NCBI GenBank assembly: GCA_017857595.1
Contig: JAFMCU010000004.1
Location: 1 to 64,000 of the forward strand
DNA: 64,000 nt
DNA from: Thermoprotei archaeon
GTDB taxonomy: Archaea; Thermoproteota; Thermoprotei; Gearchaeales; Gearchaeaceae
Direction: 5' to 3'
This document shows, one piece after another, positions 25,674-34,484 of the stretch. How positions within the stretch are numbered: the stretch's first letter is position 1; each line of letters begins with the position of its first letter. Both the position numbers and the translations under genes were made by a program. The notes under the pieces were generated by a model that saw only the letters and a program-made list of their open reading frames with translations, searched no databases and had not been told where the DNA came from.

Positions 25674-27008
25674 TTAGTAATGATACAGTCCTAGTATTAT
25701 TAATCCTATAATGCTAACTACTAGAGAAGCTAGTGATAATTTTTTCTTAACTAAATACTCATAGCCAAAAATTGATGCCATTGGTATTGCGAAAGCTAGT
25801 AATAAGTTACCGCTAAAAATTCCTGGAAAAGTAAGCAGTAATAATATTGAACTTGCTGGCTCATTTTTAAAATCTATTTCTTGTACAACCTTATATAATA
25901 TAAAACCTGAAACAGTTGCCAATGCAGGGGATGTGGCCCATAAAAGTATTGAAAATGGTAACTTTGAAAGGAACGGAGCAAAAAACAATACAGGTATAAA
26001 TATTAGTCCTGTAATAATACTTGCAATTCCTGTTCTAGCACCGGCTGTTACTGCTCCAGCGCTTTCAATATAAGTACCAACAGTCGGTTGCCCTAGTAGC
26101 GCGCCTACAGCTGTTGAAACTCCCTCTACTCGCATCACTTTCTCGATTACTTCTTCTTCATTTTTTAATTTGAATGGTGTTACTAATGCTTTTAATGTTC
26201 CAGTAACATCCACTAATTCAACAAGTAAGAATATTGTTACTAATGCTTTTAATGTTCCAGTAACATCCACTAATTCAACAAGTAAGAATATAAGAATAAA
26301 AGGAGCCCATTTCCAAGAGTTAATAAAATCAACTTTTAAAATTACGTTCGTAGGATCAGCTATTCCAAAGTTGAAAGAAGGGTAGCTTGTATTGAATATG
26401 AATGGAACTAAAATTAAAGCGATTATTATGCTTACAATTAAACTTGCTCCTTTTAATGCTTGAGGTAAATATCTATATAGAAAAATAATTACTGCAGCTA
26501 GAATAAAAAATGTAATTACTGTAGGAGATTTATAGTCTCCAGGTATTGTAGGTAAACCGGTATTTGAAGGTAAAAAAATCCCTGCATCTGATAATGCAAG
26601 ATAAAGGAGGAAAACCGCTACAGCAAATCCCCATGTTAAAGATAGTTCTCTAGGAATTGATTGACCAAATCTTTTTCTTAACCCAATTATAGTGATTATA
26701 AAAAATATTATTCCTGACCAAAATACTACTCCTAGTGCATCATTGTAGGGTATTTTCAAAGATGCGACCATAACAAATGCGAAAAATGCATTCTCGCCCA
26801 TATATACACTCTGGACAAATGGAACATTTGCGTATAAACCATTAACTATGGTAAATATTATTGTTACAAGTATAGTCGTTGTCATTAACGCTCCGAATAA
26901 ATTTGGATCAATTCCGCCTGAAACTATTGTAGGGTTTAATATTAAGGCATAAGATACTAAAGAAGCGTTAACTAATCCTCCTATTATTTCTTCTGTTCTA
27001 ATTTTCAT
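25674..27008 (-). CDS. AzgA-like purine/nucleobase permease with internal duplication
   Basis: 444 residues, strongly hydrophobic, with about 12-14 predicted membrane segments. The motif ELVDVTGTL corresponds to the D-x-F-D-T-x-GTL motif of the AzgA/NCS2 hypoxanthine-guanine permease family, and QPTVGTYIESAGAVTAGARTG is the second family block. The motif segment IFLLVELVDVTGTLKALVT occurs twice in tandem because of a 57-bp DNA duplication at 26179-26291; without it the protein would be 425 residues. The reading frame is intact, but the extra 19-residue segment in a membrane helix may disturb folding. The start is supported by a TATA box 25 nt upstream. Confidence 0.88.
   Translation of the reverse strand: MKIRTEEIIGGLVNASLVSYALILNPTIVSGGIDPNLFGALMTTTILVTIIFTIVNGLYANVPFVQSVYMGENAFFAFVMVASLKIPYNDALGVVFWSGIIFFIITIIGLRKRFGQSIPRELSLTWGFAVAVFLLYLALSDAGIFLPSNTGLPTIPGDYKSPTVITFFILAAVIIFLYRYLPQALKGASLIVSIIIALILVPFIFNTSYPSFNFGIADPTNVILKVDFINSWKWAPFILIFLLVELVDVTGTLKALVTIFLLVELVDVTGTLKALVTPFKLKNEEEVIEKVMRVEGVSTAVGALLGQPTVGTYIESAGAVTAGARTGIASIITGLIFIPVLFFAPFLSKLPFSILLWATSPALATVSGFILYKVVQEIDFKNEPASSILLLLTFPGIFSGNLLLAFAIPMASIFGYEYLVKKKLSLASLVVSIIGLIILGLYHY
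26179..26291. repeat. Perfect 57-bp tandem duplication in permease gene
   Basis: Two copies with period 57 bp (19 codons): 26179-26235 and 26236-26291, identical over 56 bases. The identity at silent positions shows that the duplication is very recent, or an assembly artefact. It duplicates the substrate-motif helix of the permease in frame. Confidence 0.95.
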
Positions 27009-27027
27009 TAAGCCATTAAATAAATGT

Positions 27028-27038
27028 CTATATTTAAG
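27028..27038 (-). promoter_or_regulatory. TATA box of the permease gene
   Basis: CTTAAATATAG on the minus strand, centred about 25 nt upstream of the permease ATG at 27008. This is the spacing expected for a leaderless archaeal transcript and supports that start. Confidence 0.55.
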
Positions 27039-27130
27039 TTCTTCTTATTAAACAAAGTTAATAAAATAATCGATAACAATTCAATATAATTTTAATATAA
27101 AAATAAGAATAAAATCAAAAAAATTTATAT

Positions 27131-27532
27131 CTACTTCTCGAATATTCTAAATCCGTCTCTTTTTACTTTATGGACGGTGTAGAATTTAGGTTTTAGCCTT
27201 TCGACTATGTAATTAAATGCTTTAGTGGGATTACTTTTATTTCCGCAAGTATAAACATCTACGCTAGCGTAATTGTATTCAACCCATGTATGTATTGTTA
27301 TATGACTTTCAGTAATTAATGCTATAACTGAGACACCGCCTTTTTCTCCGCTCATTGTCCATGATTTCACTTCTACTAAATGCATATTTGCCAGCTTAAT
27401 CGCATTTAGAACAGTTTCTTTTAGATATTCCTCAGAATTTATTAAATTTTTGTCGCATTCGTATAAGTTTCCATAAACATGTTTGCCAATGATTTTTGTC
27501 TCCTTCCTCGACTCTAAAACGCTCTCCGACAC
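27131..27532 (-). CDS. SpeD-family pyruvoyl decarboxylase (AdoMet or arginine decarboxylase)
   Basis: 133 residues from a GTG start. The proenzyme self-cleavage site is E-S-H in ALITESHITIHTWVEY, where Ser becomes the pyruvoyl group. GKHVYGNLYECD and YASVDVYTCG are family motifs. In Sulfolobus two paralogues exist, one decarboxylating S-adenosylmethionine and one arginine, both in polyamine synthesis; the GKHVYGNLYEC segment recalls the arginine-active form, but I cannot decide. The gene is divergent from the HTH-PRTase gene. Confidence 0.9.
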   Translation of the reverse strand: MSESVLESRKETKIIGKHVYGNLYECDKNLINSEEYLKETVLNAIKLANMHLVEVKSWTMSGEKGGVSVIALITESHITIHTWVEYNYASVDVYTCGNKSNPTKAFNYIVERLKPKFYTVHKVKRDGFRIFEK

Positions 27533-27562
27533 TTACTTTTTTCTTGTTTATTTTTATCATAG

Positions 27563-27589
27563 AAAAGTATTTAAACTTTTATTAAAAGT
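27563..27589. promoter_or_regulatory. Three alternating AAAAGT/ACTTTT half-sites in divergent promoter
   Basis: AAAAGT (27563-27568), ACTTTT (27575-27580) and AAAAGT (27584-27589) alternate around the TATA-like TTTAAA. ACTTTTATTAAAAGT at 27575-27589 is a 15-bp palindrome 8 nt upstream of the HTH-PRTase start codon. The array overlaps the promoters of both the decarboxylase and the HTH-PRTase genes, so autoregulation by the HTH protein is plausible. Confidence 0.5.
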
Positions 27590-27597
27590 ATCTCTAA

Positions 27598-28395
27598 ATG
27601 ACTTATAATTCTAATAGTTTAAATTCTACATTAACCTCGCTCATGGATGAAACAGATTATAGTTTCGATGATAAACTAATAAACTATGAATTAAGGCTTA
27701 CAACGGTTCATCTTTTAAGAGCTTTGAAAAGTATAATGAGTTATAACGAACTTTCAAAGTTATTCAATATTAATATTTCTCTTTTATGCAGGTATATTAA
27801 AGGTCAAGTAATACCGAGTCTTGAAGTTGCAAGAAATATTATCAATATAGCTATGCAAGAAAAATTATTCATCAAATTATTGCACAAAAATTATGAAGAA
27901 TCAAGTAGCAATTCAATAAATCCTGACATCTTCTATTTTATTTCAGCATATGTAGCTTACTTAATTAATTTTTCTTCTATAGACAAAATTGTTTGCTTTT
28001 TTCCGAAAGACGCAATGTTTGGTTATTCTCTCTCCTTAAACATTGGTAAAAAATTATTATTTGCCTATAACGAACGTTCCCTATTTCCTGAAAAGTATTA
28101 CGAACATGTGTATTATATACGTTCGCAAATAGGATATGAAGATTTAAAAAGGTCTGTTGCAATACCAAAAAATTCAATTAAAAATTCAGACAGACTTGTA
28201 ATTGCTGGATTTTACTTAGAAAATATTGAAGATTACATTAATTTGCTTATCTTGTTAAAAAAAGTAAAATTAAAAGTGGAGGTAAAGTATTGCATATTTA
28301 TATCAACCATTAGCAAAAAATTATACGAAATCTTTACCGAAAAAGTAAAAAATATTGCAGAAGAATGCACCACAATATTAGTTTCAGCTTTGTAA
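27598..28395 (+). CDS. HTH and phosphoribosyltransferase-like regulator (GfcR/PurR-like)
   Basis: 265 residues. A helix-turn-helix at about 36-75 (YELRLTTVHLLRALKSIM, then YNELSKLFNINISLLCRYIKG) precedes a type I phosphoribosyltransferase fold (KIVCFFPKDAMFGYSLSLNIGKKL). This order matches archaeal purine-type regulators of the GfcR family. The PRPP-binding loop, normally with two acidic residues, reads RLVIAGFYLENIEDY here, so catalysis is probably lost and ligand binding altered. It lies near a purine-type permease and upstream of a phosphate-transporter-like gene, fitting purine or phosphate control by inference. Confidence 0.78.
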   Translation: MTYNSNSLNSTLTSLMDETDYSFDDKLINYELRLTTVHLLRALKSIMSYNELSKLFNINISLLCRYIKGQVIPSLEVARNIINIAMQEKLFIKLLHKNYEESSSNSINPDIFYFISAYVAYLINFSSIDKIVCFFPKDAMFGYSLSLNIGKKLLFAYNERSLFPEKYYEHVYYIRSQIGYEDLKRSVAIPKNSIKNSDRLVIAGFYLENIEDYINLLILLKKVKLKVEVKYCIFISTISKKLYEIFTEKVKNIAEECTTILVSAL

Positions 28396-28478
28396 AAATT
28401 GTGAACGTTATAATACTTAAGCTGCACTAACGCAAATATAAATAATTGTTCTAGAAAGTTATTTAATTGATTGAAAAT

Positions 28479-30454
28479 ATGTTATCAGACGATGATAATA
28501 ATATTGATATTTTAGATAAATTAGAATCAGCACATTTAAGCTGGCAACATATTAAAGTAATGTTAATATCAGGTGCCAGCTTTTTCACCGACGCTTACGA
28601 TCTTTTTGTTATCGGTGTTGTTTTATTAATGATAATCCCTATATTCAATTTAGATAGCACATTAGCTGGTTTGGTTGCTAGTTCAGCTTTATTCGGTGCA
28701 GTTATAGGGCCTATAATATTTGGGTACATTGGAGATAAGTTTGGTCGAGTTTTTTCTTATTGGACTACTGTGTTGATACTAGTAATAGGCGCACTGGGCT
28801 CGGCATTTTCCTTCTCGGTGTTAGAACTAATAGCTTGGCTTTCATATTAGGTATAGGAATTGGAGGGGATTATCCATTAACATCAACAATAGTAGGCGAA
28901 TATGCAAATAGAAAAGATAGGGGGAAATTAATTGCGTCTACTTTTGCTATGCAAGGTTTTGGAATAATGGCAGGGGTTGGTTTGGCCTTTTTGTTACTTT
29001 CATTAGGTATAACATCCGATATAGCATGGCGCATATTATTAGGTGCTGGTGCGATACCTCCTATATTAACACTTAATGCTCGAAGAAAGCTATATGAAAC
29101 CCCGCGTTTTAATATAATGAAAGGAGATAAGAAATTTAATTCTGATATAGAACATTATACTTTATTACCTGTAGGTTTTAAGTATTATGCTGAAAAGAAA
29201 TGGAAAATTATTCTTGGAACATCTTTAACATGGTTCTTATTAGATGTATCTTTCTATGGGACTGGTATATTTACACCTTATTTAGCATCCTTATTTGGGT
29301 TTTCTGGATTATTTGCTTCTGTCAAAGCTTCTGCTCTAACAATAATTTTGACAGCTGTACCGGGTTATTGGGTCGCTGTTGCACTTATAGATAGACAAGG
29401 ACGAAAATTTATACAGACACTTGGTTTCTTAATAATGGGGGCTTGTTTTGGCATACTTTATTTTATAGGAAATGAGATTCTAAATTATTCAGTGTACTTA
29501 TTTTTCTTTATATACAGTTTAACATTCTTTTTTACCAACTATGGACCTAACACAACAACGTATGTATATCCTGTTGAATTATTTCCTACTCCATTTAGGG
29601 CGAGAGGGCATGGTATTGCTTCAATGAGTGGAAAGTTAGGAGCTGCTCTATCTGCATTATTATTTCCTTTTCTAATTAATAATATAGGTAAGTTTAATTT
29701 GATTGGTATTCTATCTCTCGTATCATTTTTAGGTGCTTTAACTACTATAATTTTACTGCCTGAAACTAAGCAAAAATATTTAACAGAAACTTCAGGTGAA
29801 AATGAATTAATATTAATCACGACGAAGTTGAATAATGAGTTTACGTCTCTATCAAGCCATATGATCGCATCTGCAAAAATGTTGAAGGATGAAATGTTTA
29901 AAGAAAAAATCGATTCTTATATTTTCTTTAATAAAATAAAAGCTGAGGAACATGAAGCAGATCAAAATGTTCATAAAATAATGGACTATATAACAAATAC
30001 TAAAATAAGTTCAATAATTTATATGGATATTTCTCATCTTGCAAGGAGAATTGACGATATTATCGATACTATAGAAGCTGTAGCGGCTCGTTTTTATATT
30101 TATGATCTTACATTTGCAGATGATTACATGAAAGAATTGAGTAATCATATTTTTAATTGTGTAATAATTGTGGACAAAAGTTTAAGCGAGTTAAATAATT
30201 TACTTGCAAGAAAAAGTGGACAGGATAGAATTATGGCATTATATAAAGAAGCAACAAATATTGAAAATATGGCAGATGATCTTCTTCGTATTTCATTAAG
30301 AGATTTAATGAAAATATCTGATCCTATTAAAATTATAAAGTTTAAAGAAATATATGAAGATCTTGAAACAATAACTGATCGGTGTGTTGATGTACTGGAT
30401 ATAATTAGTGATATTACATTAAGATTTATATACAGCTTAAAAAGTTTATCCTAA
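28479..30454 (+). pseudogene. Phosphate-type MFS transporter fused to PhoU/DUF47-like domain, frameshifted
   Basis: The frame opens at ATG 28479 (MLSDDDNN) and runs as an MFS N-terminus (DAYDLFVIGV, GYIGDKFGR) to about residue 115. It then stops at 28850, while the +1 frame continues ILGIGIGGDYPLTSTIVGEYAN, the signature of phosphate:H+ symporters. A single missing T in the run at 28840-28842 explains it: adding one T restores WLFILGIGIGG. The C-terminal about 210 residues (from LITTKLNNEF) are all-helical with the PhoU/DUF47 pattern EEHEADQNVHKIM and ARRIDDIIDTIEA. If the shift is a read error this is one 658-residue protein. Confidence 0.83.
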
Positions 30455-31473
30455 TATTTTTTTATAATTTTATATATATTTTCTTGAACAGGTCTGTTTA
30501 TGATTCCTACATCTGTAATGATCGCATCTATGAATTCGGGCTCTGTTATATCAAAAGCCAAATTTAGCGCTTTAGCTTTTTTAGGAGCTAACCAATATCT
30601 CTTTATTTTTAATATTTCTTCTGGGCTTCTCTCTTCTATTTTTACCTCTTCTATTTTGGATTTTAGGTCAAGTGTTGTAAGAGGTGCTGCAACAAAAAAT
30701 GGGACTCTATATAAATTAGAGATTGCAGCTAACGTGAACGTTCCTATCTTATTTATAACATGACCAGATAAAAGAATTCTGTCAGCGCCTACAAGAACTT
30801 TGTTTATTTCTCCATTTTTAATTAAAAAACCTGCTGTAGAGTCTGTTATTATTTTATAAGGGATCTTTTGTCTTTCTAACTCCCATGCAGTAAGTCTAGA
30901 GCCTTGCAATTTAGGCCTAGTTTCTGTAACATATACGAATAATTTTTTGTTTTCAGAAGCTTTTGAAATAATTCCTAATGCGGTACCTACGCCAACTGTT
31001 GCAAGAGCGCCCGTATTGCAATGTGTTAAAATTTTGTCTCCATCTTTGATTAGATCTTTACCATATTCAGCTATTTTTAGATTAGCCTTTATATCTTCTT
31101 CACATATCTTTAGCGCGATATTTAGTACTTTCTCAGCTAAACTTTCTTCTTTAACATTTATATTTGTTAGGATCCGATTAATAGATGCATAAATATTGTA
31201 TGCTGTAGGTCTAGCTTTTATTAATTTTTCGGAGTATTGATTTAATAATTCAAAAAGCTCTTCATTACTTTTATACTCTTTATATAATGCAACTAATGCC
31301 AAACATAATGCAGCAGCTGCGCCAATAGCAGGGGCACCACGGATTTCCATATCTTTTATAGCTTGAATTAGTCTATCTGGATCTTTTGTTTTTATAACTT
31401 CATATTTTGAAGGTAACTTGTTTGTGTTTATAAATTCTGCATAACCGTCTTTAAACTTTATATTTATTAGCAT
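30451..31473 (-). CDS. mtnA: Methylthioribose-1-phosphate isomerase / eIF2B-like isomerase
   Basis: 340 residues. MtnA motifs: RGAPAIGAAAA near 45, THCNTGALATVGVGTALG near 145 with the catalytic Cys, and GADRILLSGHVINKIGT near 225 with the catalytic Asp, then PFFVAAPLTTLD. It converts methylthioribose-1-phosphate to methylthioribulose-1-phosphate in methionine salvage. Archaea also have a related ribose-1,5-bisphosphate isomerase; the motifs favour MtnA. It overlaps the convergent transporter gene by 4 nt. A SpeD-family decarboxylase nearby would generate the substrate if AdoMet-active. Confidence 0.9.
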   Translation of the reverse strand: MLINIKFKDGYAEFINTNKLPSKYEVIKTKDPDRLIQAIKDMEIRGAPAIGAAAALCLALVALYKEYKSNEELFELLNQYSEKLIKARPTAYNIYASINRILTNINVKEESLAEKVLNIALKICEEDIKANLKIAEYGKDLIKDGDKILTHCNTGALATVGVGTALGIISKASENKKLFVYVTETRPKLQGSRLTAWELERQKIPYKIITDSTAGFLIKNGEINKVLVGADRILLSGHVINKIGTFTLAAISNLYRVPFFVAAPLTTLDLKSKIEEVKIEERSPEEILKIKRYWLAPKKAKALNLAFDITEPEFIDAIITDVGIINRPVQENIYKIIKKY

Positions 31474-31509
31474 TCTTTAACTACAATAATAATAATTTAA
31501 TTTATAATA

Positions 31510-32037
31510 ATGTCATTTAATATGAAGCTGAATTTAATTATCGATAATTCAAATAGGATCTATGCCAATAAATATACCTCATCCAAACTAATTGAAGAAG
31601 GAATAGGTATTGTAGATAATGATTTATTATTGATAGAACCTTTCGAAGCTTTATATTTATTGTATAAAGGTAGAGCAATTTTGTATAAGAATGATTTTAG
31701 TTTAGATTTTAATGAAGCGCTGCAATACTTAACAAAAATTGATAGTAGATGTTGGGAAAAATTTTTAGTGTATAATTTTTTAAGGGAGAAAGGGTTTTAC
31801 GTAAAAAAAGGCTATGGTGATAATTATGATTTTCTATTAAGCTTAAAAAAATCTAAATCTGAAGATACCATATTTAATTACATAATAACAATAATTCATG
31901 AAGGAAAAAGCTTAGATATAGAGAAATTTGATGAAATGCTCAACTTTGCTAGCAGAATGAGAAAGACATTAGTATTAGCTATAATAGATTCAAATGGTGA
32001 TATAACTGCTTATGAAGCTTCAAAAGTTAACATTTAA
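31510..32037 (+). CDS. endA: tRNA-splicing endonuclease subunit, probably the structural one
   Basis: 175 residues with the EndA fold: N-terminal domain, then WEKFLVYNFLREKGFYVKKGYGDNYDFLL and RKTLVLAIIDSNGDITAYEAS. Of the catalytic Tyr-His-Lys triad, only the Lys (RKTLVLAI) is in place; where active subunits have Tyr and His the sequence reads FLLSLKK and TIFNYIIT. Crenarchaeal enzymes are heterotetramers of a catalytic and a non-catalytic paralogue, so this is probably the latter. It overlaps the UbiA gene by 26 nt. Confidence 0.82.
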   Translation: MSFNMKLNLIIDNSNRIYANKYTSSKLIEEGIGIVDNDLLLIEPFEALYLLYKGRAILYKNDFSLDFNEALQYLTKIDSRCWEKFLVYNFLREKGFYVKKGYGDNYDFLLSLKKSKSEDTIFNYIITIIHEGKSLDIEKFDEMLNFASRMRKTLVLAIIDSNGDITAYEASKVNI

Positions 32038-32923
32038 AAGCAAATTCATAGCCTTTTTTGAGATCATTAGACCTATAAATTGCTTTATGATTGGTTTAGC
32101 AACATTAATAGGTATTCAAATATCAAACCCTATATGGTATAATGTAAATGTTAATTATTTATTTGGAACCATTAATGGATTATTATATGGTTTTATAGCA
32201 TTTACAGTAGCATTTTTTGCAGCTTCATTTTCTATGACTTTAAACGATTATGTAGATTATTTTGTAGATTTAATAAATTCTCCTGAAAAACCAATTCCTT
32301 CAGGTAGAATAACAAGAGAACATGCATTGAAATATTCAATTATTCTAGCGGTAATATCTGCGTTCTTATCTTTGTTACTTTTGAATATATTATCATTATT
32401 GCTTGTAATTTCTGGTCTTTTAATATCATTTATCTATAATATGAAATTAAAGAAAAGAGGATTTATAGGAAATGTAGCAGTAGCTTATTCTACAGCTTTA
32501 CCATTTATCTTTGGTGCCAGCTTATTTAGTTTTTCTAACTTTGCTCCAATATTTATATTAGTTATACTTGCGCTAATTTCAAATATAGGTAGAGAAATAA
32601 TTAAGGGAATAATCGATATAACTGGTGATAGAACAATGGGCATTATCACTGTTGCAAATAAATACGGAATTGATTTTGCAACAAAATTGGCTTCGTTTAT
32701 GATTTTTATAGCAATACTTTTGAGTATATTGCCATTTCCATTAAAACTTTTACAATTCACATATTCATTGCCTGTAATCATAACAGACGCAATATTAATT
32801 TATGCTACTTTAATAGTGGTTAAAAATAAATCTCGAGAAAGTGCAATTAGAGCTAAAAATCTTTATCTAGTTGGTATGTTAATTACGCTAATTGGATTTT
32901 TTATTATATCATATTATGGTTGA
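32012..32923 (+). CDS. UbiA-family lipid prenyltransferase (DGGGP synthase-like)
   Basis: 303 residues, about eight to nine membrane helices. The two Asp-rich motifs are NDYVDYFVD with NSPEKPIPSG (the archaeal digeranylgeranylglyceryl phosphate synthase pattern) and DITGDRTMGI. It would add the second geranylgeranyl chain to the glycerol phosphate backbone of archaeal lipids; a quinone or heme prenyltransferase is the alternative. The start overlaps endA by 26 nt and the end overlaps hisS by 8 nt, indicating an operon. Confidence 0.87.
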   Translation: MKLQKLTFKSKFIAFFEIIRPINCFMIGLATLIGIQISNPIWYNVNVNYLFGTINGLLYGFIAFTVAFFAASFSMTLNDYVDYFVDLINSPEKPIPSGRITREHALKYSIILAVISAFLSLLLLNILSLLLVISGLLISFIYNMKLKKRGFIGNVAVAYSTALPFIFGASLFSFSNFAPIFILVILALISNIGREIIKGIIDITGDRTMGIITVANKYGIDFATKLASFMIFIAILLSILPFPLKLLQFTYSLPVIITDAILIYATLIVVKNKSRESAIRAKNLYLVGMLITLIGFFIISYYG

Positions 32924-34205
32924 CAAACTACAAAACGTTAAAGGAACAAGGGATATAATTTTTGAAGAAGCTGAAAAATTCATCCATATTATAGATACAG
33001 CTCGAAGAATTAGTAAGTTCTATGGATATTCCGAGGCTATCTTACCTACATTAGAGTATTATGAGCTATTTGCAAAGAAATCAGGATATGAAATAAATAA
33101 AAGGATGTATGTTTTTGAAGATTTATCTAAGAGGAAAATAGCCCTAAGGCCGGAATTAACGCCTTCTGTAGCTAGGGTATTTATAAATAAGTTACAACAG
33201 CTTCCTAAGCCACTAAGAATTTCATATTTTGCTAATGTTTTTAGATATGATGAACCCCAAAAGGCAAGATATCGTGAATTTTGGCAAGCTGGATTTGAAC
33301 ATCTGGGCTCACAATCAGTATTAGCTGATATTGAAATAGTAAATATGTGTTACGATATTTTTAGTGCGTTAGGAATAGAAAAAGTTCAGCTAAAGGTAGG
33401 TCACATGGGTCTAATTAAAGAACTTTTAAAAATAGGCGGTGTTAGAGATTTAGAATTGCCCTATTTCTTATATCTTATTGATAAGAAGAATTTTGATGAA
33501 TTAAAAAGGAAAATATCAAGTTATGAAAAAGGTTTAGAGGTTTATGAAATTCTATTGAATTTATCAAATCTAAAAGGTGATAATATAATGGATGAAGCAA
33601 AGAAATACCTAAAGTACGAGCCTTTATTAAAACATTTAGAAAACTTTTATATTTTTATCAGCTATCTTAATAGCATAAATTTAAAAAATTATAGCATCGA
33701 TTTATCTTTTGCTAGAGGTATCGAATATTATACTGGTGTGATTTATGAGTATTATGTACCGAACTTAAATGTCTCTGTAGGAGGAGGTGGCAGATATGAT
33801 CTATTAATTGAATATTATGGAGGATTTCATACCCCAGCGACAGGTTGTGCACTTGGGATTGATAGAATCGCATTAATTCAAAATATTAAAGTAAATTACC
33901 AAAAAATATTGTGTATAATCTACTCTTTAAATATTAATGAAAAACTTATTCAATTTCTATTTAAAATTGTTTCTGAGTTAAAAGAAGTGAATTGTATTGT
34001 TAATATTGATACAACTAACCATTCTTTGAAAGAAGCTCTTAGTGAAGCAAGTAAAAAGAAAGCAAATTATTTCCTAATAATTGGAGAAAAAGAATTGAGA
34101 AAAAATGTTGTTATAGTTAGGGACATGTTAACTAAGAATCAATATGAGGTTGACTTATCAAAGCTTAAGGAATGGTTTTTAAATAATGTTAGAAGCAGAA
34201 TTTAA
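32916..34205 (+). CDS. hisS: Histidyl-tRNA synthetase
   Basis: 429 residues from the ATG at 32916 (the upstream TTG extension lies deeper in UbiA). It begins near NVKGTRDIIFEEAEKF. Class II motif 2 is RISYFANVFRYDEPQKARYREFWQAGFE, the HisA-type motif is LSFARGIEYYTGVIYEYY, and motif 3 is GGGGRYDLLIEYYGG...GCALGIDRI. The C-terminal anticodon domain follows. Its substrate tRNA-His(GUG) gene is at 52571-52642. Confidence 0.96.
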   Translation: MVDKLQNVKGTRDIIFEEAEKFIHIIDTARRISKFYGYSEAILPTLEYYELFAKKSGYEINKRMYVFEDLSKRKIALRPELTPSVARVFINKLQQLPKPLRISYFANVFRYDEPQKARYREFWQAGFEHLGSQSVLADIEIVNMCYDIFSALGIEKVQLKVGHMGLIKELLKIGGVRDLELPYFLYLIDKKNFDELKRKISSYEKGLEVYEILLNLSNLKGDNIMDEAKKYLKYEPLLKHLENFYIFISYLNSINLKNYSIDLSFARGIEYYTGVIYEYYVPNLNVSVGGGGRYDLLIEYYGGFHTPATGCALGIDRIALIQNIKVNYQKILCIIYSLNINEKLIQFLFKIVSELKEVNCIVNIDTTNHSLKEALSEASKKKANYFLIIGEKELRKNVVIVRDMLTKNQYEVDLSKLKEWFLNNVRSRI

Positions 34206-34467
34206 AAGGTTAAAAGAAATTTTAAAGGCAAAAAAGGCTAGATCTGCTATTATATTATCTAATACTAGATATTCTATTATACTGGATGGAAATGTATTTG
34301 TTGAAGATAAATATACAGGAGATCAAATAAAATGGTTTCAAGCTTTTGGTAACAAATCTATTGTAGATATTTTAAAATATTTTAAAATAGAAAAAATAAT
34401 TTTGACCGTCAAGGATAAAGAATATAATTTTAAAGATATTCAAGAAGTAATAGCTTTTTTAGAATAG
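34186..34467 (+). CDS. Hypothetical protein overlapping hisS (93 aa)
   Basis: 93 residues, not recognised. It starts with ATG at 34186, overlapping hisS by 20 nt in another frame. It has an N-terminal basic helix (FKRLKEILKAKKAR) and beta-rich segments (SAIILSNTRYSIILDGN, IIDILKYF, IILTVKDKEY). No cysteines and no membrane segment. It is 17 nt upstream of ridA in the same strand run, and probably co-translated with hisS. Confidence 0.65.
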   Translation: MLEAEFKRLKEILKAKKARSAIILSNTRYSIILDGNVFVEDKYTGDQIKWFQAFGNKSIVDILKYFKIEKIILTVKDKEYNFKDIQEVIAFLE

Positions 34468-34484
34468 TAACTATTAAATAATCA

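Noticed and set aside
26170-26385. A 71-residue plus-strand ORF with an internal peptide repeat
   Set aside because: It is the antisense of the 57-bp duplication in the permease gene; no independent coding evidence.
28760-28850. An independent start for the second half of the MFS gene (MDYCVDTSN...)
   Set aside because: The segment before 28840 is out of the MFS frame and matches nothing; the true frame is the upstream one, so this is a frameshift rather than two genes.
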